From contig URVW01000009.1 of the NCBI GenBank assembly GCA_900551435.1, forward strand, positions 1-43,084: a stretch of DNA of 43,084 bases, given 5' to 3'. Positions 16,129 through 24,523 of this stretch are shown piece by piece. Both the position numbers and the translations under genes were made by a program. The stretch is from an uncultured Faecalibacterium sp. GTDB taxonomy: Bacteria; Bacillota; Clostridia; Oscillospirales; Ruminococcaceae. The notes beneath the pieces were generated by a model. That model had not been told where the DNA came from and ran no database searches. It worked only from the letters and a program-made list of their open reading frames with translations. Position 1 is the first letter of the stretch; the number at the start of each line of letters is the position of its first letter.

Positions 16129-16439
16129 GAGGGAAGTTCTCCTTTCAGAACGGTAGGGATGCCGCAGAACATCTGCACCACGCAGTCGGCACGAGCGGCC
16201 AGCAGACAGGCCAGCCGTCCGGCGGCTTCTCGCGCGGCCCGCTCCCGGGCGTCGATGGGGACCACGCCGCCGCCGACTTCGGTGGAGATTACGATGTCAT
16301 AAACGGCGAGTTTGTCCGCGAGTTTCTCCAAATCATCGGCATCCGCGGCGAGATTTTGAACGTCTGCGATGCGGCTTCCGGAAAGTGTTTGCGCAAAGGT
16401 GCGCTTGCCGCTGTAGAGCGGCCCGGTAATGAAGATCAT
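16122..16439 (-). CDS. Short CobU-like protein (internally shortened paralogue)
   Basis: A 105-residue protein that aligns with both ends of CobU. The N-terminus has a P-loop (FITGPLYSGKRTF), and the C-terminal half has ISTEVGGGVVPIDARERAAR and MFCGIPTVLKG, the counterparts of SNEVFSGG and VCGIPVHYKG in the full cobU at 17185-17706. The middle of about 65 residues, which contains the guanylylated His region of CobU, is missing, and the P-loop Ser/Thr after Lys is Arg. The gene is intact and coupled by 4 nt to cobS and 7 nt to the phosphatase. It is unlikely to do the full kinase/guanylyltransferase reaction. A regulatory or nucleotide-binding role is possible; I do not know its function. Confidence 0.8.
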   Translation of the reverse strand: MIFITGPLYSGKRTFAQTLSGSRIADVQNLAADADDLEKLADKLAVYDIVISTEVGGGVVPIDARERAAREAAGRLACLLAARADCVVQMFCGIPTVLKGELPSC

Positions 16440-17188
16440 AACAGCCCTCCCCATTGACAGGCGGCCAGCGCCGCCAGCATCCAAAGCTCGGCCTTTTGCA
16501 AAAACCATCCGGCCAGATCGCCGGTGATGCCGCCGAACTGCTTTTTCGAAACGACGTGATACCGAAGAAAAACAAGAAGTGTGGTCCCTACGAGCGCCCC
16601 GCCGCCCAGCGCCAGCATCCCGCCGCCCAGCAGAACAGCAAGCACCGTCAATACCCGGCGGACCGTCACACGGTCGGCGGCGGTGGCAAAAGTATGGGCA
16701 AGGCCGGTGTCTTTTGCCAGCGGGAACGATGCCACAGCAAGGCCGGAAAGGGTACGCTCGAGCATGAGTGCAAGCGTCCAGAGTAGACCAATGCGCGGGG
16801 AAAAAACCACACAACCGGACAAGGCAAAATAAGCCGCAAAATAACTGCACAACCGAATGACCGCGAACGCCCCGCAATGGGGGTCTTTGAGGATCTCCAG
16901 CTTTTTGGCACGGTCGCCGTAGCTGGAAAGGGCGTCGCAGGTGTCGGCGTAGCCATCGAGGTGGATGCCGCCCGTGACCCAGACCGGGATCAGGCAGAAG
17001 CCCGCCGCCTTGGCAAGCGCCGGAAGCGGTAAGGCCCCGCACACGCACCACAACGCCCCGCACAAAAGCCCGACCAGCGGAAATGCGCACATGGCATACC
17101 GCATATTTTTGGCATTCCAGTCGAACTGCGGTACGGGGACCGCCGAAAACATGGCAAACGCCACGGCGATGGTCTGCAAAACGATCAT
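16436..17188 (-). CDS. cobS: Adenosylcobinamide-GDP ribazoletransferase CobS (cobalamin synthase)
   Basis: A 250-residue membrane enzyme that joins AdoCbi-GDP with alpha-ribazole (phosphate). Family motifs are FAMFSAVPVPQFDWNAKNMR near the N-terminus, the metal-binding TGGIHLDGYADTCDAL and ILKDPHCGAFAVI. Five to six hydrophobic helices follow, ending in FGGITGDLAGWFLQKAELW. It overlaps cobU and the short cobU paralogue by 4 nt each. Confidence 0.96.
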   Translation of the reverse strand: MIVLQTIAVAFAMFSAVPVPQFDWNAKNMRYAMCAFPLVGLLCGALWCVCGALPLPALAKAAGFCLIPVWVTGGIHLDGYADTCDALSSYGDRAKKLEILKDPHCGAFAVIRLCSYFAAYFALSGCVVFSPRIGLLWTLALMLERTLSGLAVASFPLAKDTGLAHTFATAADRVTVRRVLTVLAVLLGGGMLALGGGALVGTTLLVFLRYHVVSKKQFGGITGDLAGWFLQKAELWMLAALAACQWGGLL

Positions 17189-17706
17189 GGTTCCACTCCT
17201 TTATAATGGACCGGGATGCCGCACACGACCCGCACCACAGCATCTGCGCGGGCGGCGACGGCGTTGTTCACCTGCGCCAGCGCGCGGAGATAGCGGTCCG
17301 TATCGCCCGCATAGTCGGCCCCGCCGCTGAACACTTCGTTCGAGACGAGGATGAGGTGTTCGCACTGTGCGTACAGCAAATCGATGCCGGACAGGATAGC
17401 GGAAGCCGCGTTTTCTCCGGCTCCGTGTGGGTCGTAAAGCTCGTTGGCGGTCAGGTTGCCGAGGTCCTCCAGCAGAGCCGTTCTCCGCGCGGGAAGGCGG
17501 ACAGAGTCCAAGTGAAGGGGACATTCCACGGTGGTAAATTGTTTTTTAGCCCGCATGGCCCGGTGCTTTTCGACCCGCGCGGCGCATTCGTCGTCCCAGA
17601 CCTGCATGGTGGCCAAGTAGTAGCGCGGCAGGGCCGAGTGCAGGACCAGCGACTCGGCATAGGCGCTTTTTCCACTGGCGGAACCGCCCAAAACCAGCGT
17701 CAGCAT
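17185..17706 (-). CDS. cobU: Adenosylcobinamide kinase/guanylyltransferase CobU
   Basis: A 173-residue protein of normal CobU length that phosphorylates adenosylcobinamide and transfers GMP from GTP. The P-loop is VLGGSASGKSAYAE. The region with the candidate guanylylated His is RVEKHRAMRA, and the C-terminal motifs are LVSNEVFSGGADYAGDT and VCGIPVHYKG. The start is ATG 17706, which overlaps the cobT stop by 7 nt; the longer frame upstream lies within cobT. SNEVGxGIVP of most CobU proteins is changed to SNEVFSGGAD. Confidence 0.94.
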   Translation of the reverse strand: MLTLVLGGSASGKSAYAESLVLHSALPRYYLATMQVWDDECAARVEKHRAMRAKKQFTTVECPLHLDSVRLPARRTALLEDLGNLTANELYDPHGAGENAASAILSGIDLLYAQCEHLILVSNEVFSGGADYAGDTDRYLRALAQVNNAVAARADAVVRVVCGIPVHYKGVEP

Positions 17707-18764
17707 TGCGGGGTGTACGGCGCAATGCCGCCCTCCGCGAAGGAATAACAGTGGTTGTAAACGGCCAGTGCCATGTCCCACAGGGGCAGGGAAGCCACCG
17801 CGCCGGTCCCCTCGCCGAGGTGAAGCCCTGCCATGAGAAGCGGCGCTTTGCCCAGCGCATCCAGCACCAATTTGGCCGCCGGTTCGGTGGAACAATGGCT
17901 GGCGAAAACGGCCTTGGACGCCGCAGGGCAGAGCCGCACCGCACACAGCGCGGCCACGCCGCTGATAAAGCCGTCCACCAAAACGGGGACTTGTTCCAAC
18001 GCACCACCGAGAAAAATTCCGCACAATCCCGCAATGTCAAAACCGCCCAGCTTGGACAGAACGTCAAGCGGGTCGTCGGCGCTGGGGTGGTTGACGGTGA
18101 TGCCGTGCCGGATGGCATCCAGCTTCCGGGCAAGCCCTTCGTCCGAAAGGCCCGCGCCGCGCCCGGTCATGACCTCGACCGGCTGGCCCAGCAGAACAGC
18201 GGCCACGGCGCTGGACGTCGTGGTGTTGCCGATGCCCATTTCGCCGGTGGCGAGAAGCCGGACGCCCTGCCCTTTCTGCGCCTGCACCAGCGCGATGCCG
18301 TGCGCGATGGCCTCCACAGCTTGTGCGCGGGACATGGCGGGGCCTTGGGTGAAATCAGCGGTCCCTGCGGCGATCCGGCAGTTCAGAACCCCCGGCACAG
18401 GGTCGCCCGCGATGCCAATGTCAACGGGGACGACCTCACAGCGGGCCGTTTTTGCCATCTGGCAGACGCTGGTGCGCCGCGCGGCGAGATTTTCGGCCAC
18501 GGCGCGGGTCACGCTCTGGTCCGTCTGGCTGACGCCCTGCGCGACAACGCCGTTGTCCGAGCAGAGGACCAGCACGGCCCGCTGAGAGAAATCAAGGGTG
18601 GCGCTTTCGGTCAGAGCGGCAGTGTCCTCGAGCATCGTTTCCAGCGCACCAAGACCGCCCAGCGGCTTGGCAAGGCTGGCCCAATGGGCGTGCGCGGCGG
18701 CACGGGCGGCTTCGTCCGGCGGGGTGATGGTTGCGAGAAGGTGGTTCAGTTCAGATTCAGTCAT
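17700..18764 (-). CDS. cobT: Nicotinate-nucleotide--dimethylbenzimidazole phosphoribosyltransferase CobT
   Basis: A 354-residue enzyme, the usual length, that activates the lower-ligand base to alpha-ribazole phosphate. The start is ATG 18764 with AAAGGAAG upstream. Motifs include WASLAKPLGGLGALE at the N-terminus, LVLCSDNGVVAQGVSQT, the glycine-rich GEMGIGNTTTSSAV, and the C-terminal LHLGEGTGAVASLPLWDMA with the catalytic Glu. No lower-ligand synthesis gene (bluB or bzaAB) is visible, so the base is not identified. Confidence 0.97.
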   Translation of the reverse strand: MTESELNHLLATITPPDEAARAAAHAHWASLAKPLGGLGALETMLEDTAALTESATLDFSQRAVLVLCSDNGVVAQGVSQTDQSVTRAVAENLAARRTSVCQMAKTARCEVVPVDIGIAGDPVPGVLNCRIAAGTADFTQGPAMSRAQAVEAIAHGIALVQAQKGQGVRLLATGEMGIGNTTTSSAVAAVLLGQPVEVMTGRGAGLSDEGLARKLDAIRHGITVNHPSADDPLDVLSKLGGFDIAGLCGIFLGGALEQVPVLVDGFISGVAALCAVRLCPAASKAVFASHCSTEPAAKLVLDALGKAPLLMAGLHLGEGTGAVASLPLWDMALAVYNHCYSFAEGGIAPYTPQC

Positions 18765-20118
18765 GGTCTGCTTCCTTTGTGATGTAGCGGCGGGCGGCGT
18801 CCGCAAAGCGCTCCGGCAGGGGAGTGCCCGCCCAGTAAAAATGCGGAAATCCGGCGTAGAAATGTGGATTTGCAAAGCCGCAATGCCAAGTTTGACCATT
18901 GGCTTTTGCGGCGGAACAATCGGAACCGTTGTCGGTAGAGTCCCAGTGGTGGAACTCGTGGATGGGGAAGGTCTCCCCGGCGCGGAACAGGAGACTGTCG
19001 GCGGAAGCGGTCAGTTTCGCATAGCCGAACCGCACCAGCCGACCGACACGGAATCCCTGTCCGGACAGGACGCCAGCCATCGGATAGGACGTGTCATCGA
19101 CGGATTCCAGCGACTGACCCAGATAGAGAAAGCCGCCGCATTCCGCTACGGTGGGAAGTCCGCGCTCGATGGCGGAGCGGATGGACGCCAGCATGGAGCG
19201 GTTTTCGCTCAGTGCCTTGGCGTAGAGTTCGGGGTAGCCGCCCGGGAGGTACAGCCCGCCGATCGATCCCGGCAATTTGGCATCGTGCAGGGGACTGAAA
19301 AAGACCGGCTCGGCCCCGGCGGTGCGCAGGGAATCCAGCGTCTCCGCGTAAGTGAAACAGAATGCTTCATCGTTGGCGACCGCGATGCGGACAGGCGACT
19401 GGGAAGAGACGCTGGACCGCGAAAAATTCGAATCTGGCGTGGGACGGTCTGTCAATGTGAAAAGAGCATCCCAATCGAGCGTCTGCATGAAAACGTCGGC
19501 CATGTGCTGGATTTTTTTCTGTAGGTCCGTGATTTCTCCGGCGGTTTTCAGGCCGAGGTGGCGGCTCTCGATGACGGCATCCGGCAGGTGGGGAAGATAG
19601 CCCAGCACAGGAAGAGATGTCTCCCGCTCCAGCATTGGTTTGAGCATTTTGTACAGCTTTTCGGAACAGTCATTGAGCAGAATGCCAATGATATGGCTAG
19701 GGGTGCGGAAGTTTTTCAGGCCGTTGATCTCCGCCGCCAGCGTCAGACTTGCGCCTTTGGGCTGGACGACCAGCAGCGCGGGAAGGTCCAGCGTATCGGC
19801 CAGTTCCCATGCGCTGGCGGTCGTGGTCATGCCCTGCCCATCGTAAAAACCCATGGCCCCTTCACAGACCGCAGCCCCATGTCCGGCAGAATAATGCGCA
19901 TATACCTCCCGAACGGTGACGGAAGGTGACAAAAACAAGTCTAAATTGTGGCTGTCCACATGCAGAGCTGAGCGGTGAAACATCGGGTCAATGTAGTCTG
20001 GCCCGCTCTTGAAGGAACAGGGGTTCAGCCCCCGCCGCTTGAGCGCCGCCAGAAGGGCGCAGGTAACGGTGGTTTTTCCACTTCCCGAACGGGGCGCGGC
20101 GACAAGAAATTGGATCAT
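18757..20118 (-). CDS. cbiA: Cobyrinate a,c-diamide synthase CbiA
   Basis: A 453-residue ATP- and glutamine-dependent amidase for side chains a and c of cobyrinate. The start is ATG 20118, which overlaps cbiET by 4 nt; the longer frame upstream reads within cbiT. The N-terminal P-loop is VAAPRSGSGKTT, then SFKSGPDYIDPMFH. The C-terminal class-I glutaminase domain has YLPGGYPELYA, the nucleophile in VAECGGFLYLG and His in IHEFHHWDS. The stop overlaps cobT by 8 nt. Confidence 0.97.
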   Translation of the reverse strand: MIQFLVAAPRSGSGKTTVTCALLAALKRRGLNPCSFKSGPDYIDPMFHRSALHVDSHNLDLFLSPSVTVREVYAHYSAGHGAAVCEGAMGFYDGQGMTTTASAWELADTLDLPALLVVQPKGASLTLAAEINGLKNFRTPSHIIGILLNDCSEKLYKMLKPMLERETSLPVLGYLPHLPDAVIESRHLGLKTAGEITDLQKKIQHMADVFMQTLDWDALFTLTDRPTPDSNFSRSSVSSQSPVRIAVANDEAFCFTYAETLDSLRTAGAEPVFFSPLHDAKLPGSIGGLYLPGGYPELYAKALSENRSMLASIRSAIERGLPTVAECGGFLYLGQSLESVDDTSYPMAGVLSGQGFRVGRLVRFGYAKLTASADSLLFRAGETFPIHEFHHWDSTDNGSDCSAAKANGQTWHCGFANPHFYAGFPHFYWAGTPLPERFADAARRYITKEADHD

Positions 20119-21311
20119 TTGCGTTCCCCCGTGATCAGGAAAATCGGGTTGTTCGCCATCAAAAGATGCAAATTCCCTGCCGGTTTTGTGCGGCTGACGG
20201 CGATTTGAGTCACTTCGGCCGAAAGGCCGTGGGCGGTCAGGGCCGCGATTGCGGCGCTCATCGTTTCCAGCGCAATGGCGGAAATGCAGATGCGGGCAGA
20301 TGGATTTTTGGTGAGGATCAAATCCAAAATAGCATCCATGCCGCCCTTGGTTCCGCCAACGAAAACAGCGTCCGGCGCAGGAAGTGCTTCCAACGCTTGT
20401 GGGGCTTTTCCTTTTATCAGGGTGAGATTCCATGCACGGAATTTCGCCCGGTTTTTCTGGATGAGTTCACAGGCGTCCGGTTCGCATTCGATGGCATAAA
20501 CATGCCCGCGCGGGGCGGCCAAAGCTAATTCCACGCTGACGCTTCCGGTCCCCGCGCCGACATCCCATAAAATATCGGTGGGACGAACGGCCAGCTTGGC
20601 GAGAGCGGCGGCGCGGATCTCCTGTTTGGTCATGGGGACCTCGCCACGAAGGAAAGCGTCATCCGGAAATCCGGCAGAGCGGCGCTGGGGCTGGGGAACG
20701 TGCTCAATCAGAAGAACGCTCAGGGGCGCGAATGTTTTTTGGGCGAAATCGGCGGCGGTCCCGAAGAGAATTTTTTCTTCCGGTGTGCCGAGATTTTCAC
20801 CGACCAGCGCGTGAGCGTCGCCTAAGCCGACGTCTGCGAGTTTCTGGCAGAGTGTTGTGGGCGTTTCTGTGCCGCCGGTCAGAAAAAATACGGTGCTGTG
20901 CTCTATACAAACCGGAACAGGGTCACAGGCACAGCCATGCGCTGAGACGAGTTTCCAATCCTGCCAGGGGCGTCCGATGGCGGCAGAAAGCAGTTGAACG
21001 CTGGAAATTCCGGGAAGGACGCGGGCAGAAATTCCAAACGCGCGAAGCATTGGCAAAAGCTGAGAAGCACCGGAGTAAAATCCGGAGTCACCGCTGTACA
21101 AAATGACGGTTTCAGCATCCGGGTGCTCGGCGATGCAGTTCAGGATGTCGGTGGGCTTGTAAAGGGGATAGCGGTTGGGGGAACAGTCGTCCGGAAGGTG
21201 CGCCAACAGCCGTTTTGCCCCGATGATGCATTCGGCTTTTTGCAGGGCAGAGCGGCCCTGTATGGTCATGCCTTCCGGCGAACCTGCCCCCATTCCAATG
21301 AGCATGATCAT
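20115..21311 (-). CDS. cbiET: Bifunctional cobalt-precorrin-7 C5-methyltransferase / cobalt-precorrin-6B C15-methyltransferase (CbiE-CbiT fusion)
   Basis: A 398-residue fusion. The CbiE half (about 1-200) is a tetrapyrrole methylase with IGMGAGSPEGMT and ILYSGDSGFYSGASQL. The CbiT half (about 205-398) is a Rossmann methyltransferase with the SAM motif LWDVGAGTGSVSVELAL and FVGGTKGGMDAIL. It methylates C5 and C15 and decarboxylates the C12 acetate. The start is ATG 21311, 7 nt after GGGAGG and in a 4-nt overlap with cbiJ. Confidence 0.96.
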   Translation of the reverse strand: MIMLIGMGAGSPEGMTIQGRSALQKAECIIGAKRLLAHLPDDCSPNRYPLYKPTDILNCIAEHPDAETVILYSGDSGFYSGASQLLPMLRAFGISARVLPGISSVQLLSAAIGRPWQDWKLVSAHGCACDPVPVCIEHSTVFFLTGGTETPTTLCQKLADVGLGDAHALVGENLGTPEEKILFGTAADFAQKTFAPLSVLLIEHVPQPQRRSAGFPDDAFLRGEVPMTKQEIRAAALAKLAVRPTDILWDVGAGTGSVSVELALAAPRGHVYAIECEPDACELIQKNRAKFRAWNLTLIKGKAPQALEALPAPDAVFVGGTKGGMDAILDLILTKNPSARICISAIALETMSAAIAALTAHGLSAEVTQIAVSRTKPAGNLHLLMANNPIFLITGERK

Positions 21312-22045
21312 GCAAAAACCTCCCGACAATGTGCCAGAATTTGTTCGGCAGTTTCTCCTGTCTCCGCAGGGCGGCGGATCACGATGAGCTGGGCGTTCGT
21401 GTCCTGCGCGGCCTGTGCTTTTTCTGCAAAGCCGCCCGCCGCACCGCCATCCTTTGTAACGAGAAACTGGATGTGAAATTGTTCCATGAGCGCCCGGTTC
21501 AGCGTGTAGGAGAACGGCCCCTGCATGGCAATGATATTTTTGTGGGGGATATGGGCCGCTTCACAGGCTGCGATGCCCTCTCGCGTGGGCAGAACACGGG
21601 GAAACAGCCGCTCCGGCGCGAGCGCAGAAAACACAGAAAGCTCTTTTGCACCGGTCGCAAGCAGGATATTTCCGCTGGTATTTTCGAGAAACTCTGCGGC
21701 GTGCATTGCTGACCGAAAAACCATGCTTCCAGCCGGAAGCGGACTTTCGGGGCGGAGAAGGCGGTGATACTCGATCTTCGCATCTTTACACGCGGAAACG
21801 ATATTTTTTGTGGCATCTACCGCATAAGGGTGGGTAGCATCGATGCAAAGAACGGCTCCTCGCAACAGCTGGACCATTTCCTCGGGAGTCAGTCGGCCAC
21901 AATGGAGCGTGACCCCGGCAAATTCGCCCTGTTCCTCTGCGCCCAGAGGAGTGGCAACGCTGACGAGCACTTCGAACCCCAGCGCGGCCAGCTGGCGGGA
22001 GAGGATGCGGCCTTCGGTCGTGCCGCTGAACAGAACGATCTTCAT
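21308..22045 (-). CDS. cbiJ: Cobalt-precorrin-6A reductase CbiJ
   Basis: A 245-residue NAD(P)H-dependent reductase of the macrocycle. The N-terminus VLFSGTTEGRILSRQLA is the family signature; DATHPYAVDATKNI and YHRLLRPESPLP follow, and the C-terminal part has FLVTKDGGAAGGFAEK. Length matches CbiJ/CobK. It overlaps cbiH and cbiET by 4 nt each. Confidence 0.95.
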   Translation of the reverse strand: MKIVLFSGTTEGRILSRQLAALGFEVLVSVATPLGAEEQGEFAGVTLHCGRLTPEEMVQLLRGAVLCIDATHPYAVDATKNIVSACKDAKIEYHRLLRPESPLPAGSMVFRSAMHAAEFLENTSGNILLATGAKELSVFSALAPERLFPRVLPTREGIAACEAAHIPHKNIIAMQGPFSYTLNRALMEQFHIQFLVTKDGGAAGGFAEKAQAAQDTNAQLIVIRRPAETGETAEQILAHCREVFA

Positions 22046-22776
22046 GCGCGATACCCCCTTGGCGTGACCATGCGGCCCTGCAGTTCCCGCGTCTGTGCGT
22101 TGCCGATGAACACGGTCGTGAACATGTCCACAGGAGTGTGCTTGAGCTGGGCCAGCGGCAGGATGACGTGGCTCTGGCCCTCCCGGCCAATGTTCCGCAC
22201 CAGCCCGCAGACGGTTTCCGGCGATTTCCCGTTTTCAAGCAGGATACGGACCGCTTTTTCCAGATAATCGGGACGCCCTTTTGACGAAGGATTGTACAGT
22301 GCTACGCAGAAATCACCCATTGCGGCGGCGGCAAGGCGCTTTTCGATGACCACCCACGGGGTGAGCCGGTCCGACAGCGAGATGACACAGAAATCATGTG
22401 CCAAGGGTGCGCCCAGCACGGCCCCGCCGCTGAGTGCGGCCGTCAGCCCGGGCACGATCTCGACGGTGACCGCCGGAAACTGCTCGGCCAGCTCTAAAAG
22501 CGGGCTGGCCATGCCATAAACGCCCGCGTCGCCCGAGCAGACCAGCGCGACGGTTTTGCCGGATCGCGCCGTTTCCAGCGCCCAGCGGCAGCGGTCGATC
22601 TCCTTGGTCATGCCGGTGGAATAGAACGTTTTATCGGGAAAATAGGGGCGGATCAGGTCCAGATAGACCGTATAGCCGCACAGCACCTCGGCTTGCTGTA
22701 AGGCGCTCTGCGCCTGTGCGGTCAAAAACTGGGGGCCGCCAGGACCCAGCCCGACGACGAAAACGGTTTCAGCCAT
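22042..22776 (-). CDS. cbiH: Cobalt-precorrin-3B C17-methyltransferase CbiH
   Basis: A 244-residue tetrapyrrole methylase that methylates C17 and contracts the ring. The start is ATG 22776 with TTGGAGG upstream; the longer frame adds unrelated residues from within cbiG. Motifs are VGLGPGGPQFLT, YTVYLDLIRPYF, ALVCSGDAGVYGMASPLLE and ALYNPSSKGRPDYLEKA, which set CbiH apart from the other methylases. It overlaps cbiG by 8 nt. Confidence 0.95.
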   Translation of the reverse strand: MAETVFVVGLGPGGPQFLTAQAQSALQQAEVLCGYTVYLDLIRPYFPDKTFYSTGMTKEIDRCRWALETARSGKTVALVCSGDAGVYGMASPLLELAEQFPAVTVEIVPGLTAALSGGAVLGAPLAHDFCVISLSDRLTPWVVIEKRLAAAAMGDFCVALYNPSSKGRPDYLEKAVRILLENGKSPETVCGLVRNIGREGQSHVILPLAQLKHTPVDMFTTVFIGNAQTRELQGRMVTPRGYRA

Positions 22777-23767
22777 GCTGCCACCTCCAATTCGGGGCGA
22801 AGGGGCGGAGCGCCAGCGCAAAGGTCACGCCGCCGCCCGCCTGTTTGGGAATGCGGATGCTCCCGCCGGAAGCCAGAACCGCCGCCCGTTCGCACACATT
22901 GTCCACGCCGGTGATGCTCTGGACAAAGGGCGATGCCGTAAAGGGGCCGGGGACAGTCTGAAGCTGTTCGGAAGAAAAAAACTGGATGTTCCAGCGATGA
23001 TTTTTACAAAAATCGAGAAGCCCTTCCTCGCTCTGCTTCAGGTCGATGCTGGCCGCAGAGACGATGCACTGGGGCGCAAGGCGGTGCGTTTCACAGAAGG
23101 AAGCAAATGCAGTTTCGAGCTGTTGGGCGGATGTGCCGCGTTTGCAGCCGACGCCCAGAACGCCGATACGGGGAACGAGATGCAGAGCATCGCCGGAAGG
23201 GGAGAGGGTCAAGGCAAAATCGGAAGCGTCCGGGGTTTGTGCCGGAATTACCCCGGAAGGAGCAGTTCCTTCGATTGGAAAATCGGACCAATAGGCGGCG
23301 CAATTCCCGGCGAGGAGTTTCCCACTGACCCGCTTGATGCGCTCCGGCTCCAATACCATGCAGTTTTGATGCTTGGCCCATTCGTCTACGGCGAAAATTC
23401 CATTGGCATCGGTGGCTGTTGTGATGACCGGAACGGCCCCGCAGACGGCAGAAATGTCTCGCGCAAGGTCGTTGGCCCCGCCCAGATGGCCTGACAACAG
23501 CGGGATGGCGAACCGTCCGCATTCATCCACGACCACAACGGCGGAGTCGGTGGCTTTGCTGTGACAATGGGGCGCGATGGCCCGTACCGCAATGCCGACT
23601 GCACCGACGAAGATCAACGCGTCCTGCCGGGGAAATTCCTGCGCCGTCCAGTCTGCAAGAGAGACGCCGCCGTGTCCACAGCGGGTGATGCTTCCCGGAA
23701 GAGATTCGGCCAGTTTTTGCGCCAATGTCAGCCCTTTTTCGGTGAAGGCGAGATAGGCGCGGGTCAT
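22769..23767 (-). CDS. cbiG: Cobalt-precorrin-5A hydrolase CbiG
   Basis: A 332-residue protein of full CbiG length. It opens the delta-lactone of cobalt-precorrin-5A and releases acetaldehyde. The N-terminal domain has FVGAVGIAVRAIAPH and LSGHLGGANDLAR; the C-terminal domain has GVLGVGCKRGTSAQQLE and SITGVDNVCERAAVLASGG. It overlaps cbiF by 4 nt. No fusion to CbiF or CbiH is present, unlike in some Clostridia. Confidence 0.96.
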   Translation of the reverse strand: MTRAYLAFTEKGLTLAQKLAESLPGSITRCGHGGVSLADWTAQEFPRQDALIFVGAVGIAVRAIAPHCHSKATDSAVVVVDECGRFAIPLLSGHLGGANDLARDISAVCGAVPVITTATDANGIFAVDEWAKHQNCMVLEPERIKRVSGKLLAGNCAAYWSDFPIEGTAPSGVIPAQTPDASDFALTLSPSGDALHLVPRIGVLGVGCKRGTSAQQLETAFASFCETHRLAPQCIVSAASIDLKQSEEGLLDFCKNHRWNIQFFSSEQLQTVPGPFTASPFVQSITGVDNVCERAAVLASGGSIRIPKQAGGGVTFALALRPFAPNWRWQHG

Positions 23768-24522
23768 TGGTCGGCTCCTTTGCGGAACTCGGTCGTAAAG
23801 GCGGGGTCGTAGAGCTTACTGCGCTCGTACTGCATGCCCAGAAAATCGCCTACGACGATCAGCGCGGTTTTCGTAATGTCGGCGCTTCGGGTGGAACCCG
23901 CTAAGGTTCCGACGGTACACCGAACGATTTTTTGCTCCGGCCAGCTGGCTTTATAGACCACAGCGGCAGGAGTCTCGGGGGTGTATGCGCCCTGTAAAAG
24001 CGCTTCCTGCACCTTGTCGATCAGCCCGATGGAGAGGAAGATCACCATCGTGGAACCGTGGGCGGCAAGGCTGGCCAGCTTTTCCCGCTCGGGCACGGGG
24101 GTGCGCCCCTCCATCCGGGTGATGATGACGGTCTGGCTGACCGTGGGCAGAGTGTATTCGGCATTCAGCGCTGCCGCAGCCCCGCAGAAACTCGAGACGC
24201 CCGGAGTGTCGTCGTAGGGGATGCCGTCGGCGTCAAGCGCATCCATCTGCTCCCGGATGGCCCCATACAGGCAGGGGTCACCGGTGTGGAGCCGTACCGT
24301 GGTCTTTCCGGCGGCTTCCATCTGGCGCATGACGGCGAGGACCTGCTCCAGCGTCATCTCGGCGCTGTTATAGATGGCGCAGTCCGGTTTTGCCAGACCA
24401 AGCAGGGCAGGGTTGACCAGACTTCCTGCATAAATGATGCAGTCGGCGGTCTGCAAAAGGGCCGCGCCCCGCTGGGTGATAAGGTCCGGTGCGCCGGGAC
24501 CTGCTCCGACAAAATGTACCAT
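23764..24522 (-). CDS. cbiF: Cobalt-precorrin-4 C11-methyltransferase CbiF
   Basis: A 252-residue tetrapyrrole methylase for C11. Motifs are HFVGAGPGAPDLITQRG at the N-terminus, IIYAGSLVNPALL, VRLHTGDPCLYGAIREQ and DDTPGVSSFCGAAAALN. Only 1 nt separates it from the stop of the ABC-CbiD gene. It is the first stand-alone methylase after the fusion protein in gene order. Confidence 0.97.
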   Translation of the reverse strand: MVHFVGAGPGAPDLITQRGAALLQTADCIIYAGSLVNPALLGLAKPDCAIYNSAEMTLEQVLAVMRQMEAAGKTTVRLHTGDPCLYGAIREQMDALDADGIPYDDTPGVSSFCGAAAALNAEYTLPTVSQTVIITRMEGRTPVPEREKLASLAAHGSTMVIFLSIGLIDKVQEALLQGAYTPETPAAVVYKASWPEQKIVRCTVGTLAGSTRSADITKTALIVVGDFLGMQYERSKLYDPAFTTEFRKGADQ

Positions 24523-24523
24523 A

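Noticed and set aside
16122..17243. A 373-codon frame that would join the short CobU-like gene to sequence within cobS
   Set aside because: The first 270 codons are the wrong frame of cobS; only the last 105 codons match CobU, from ATG 16439.
18757..20433. Longer N-terminus for CbiA, and likewise for CbiB, CobT, CbiC, CobU and the moeA-like gene
   Set aside because: The extra residues read through the upstream gene in another frame. Internal starts with RBS and 4-8-nt overlaps give the normal family lengths.
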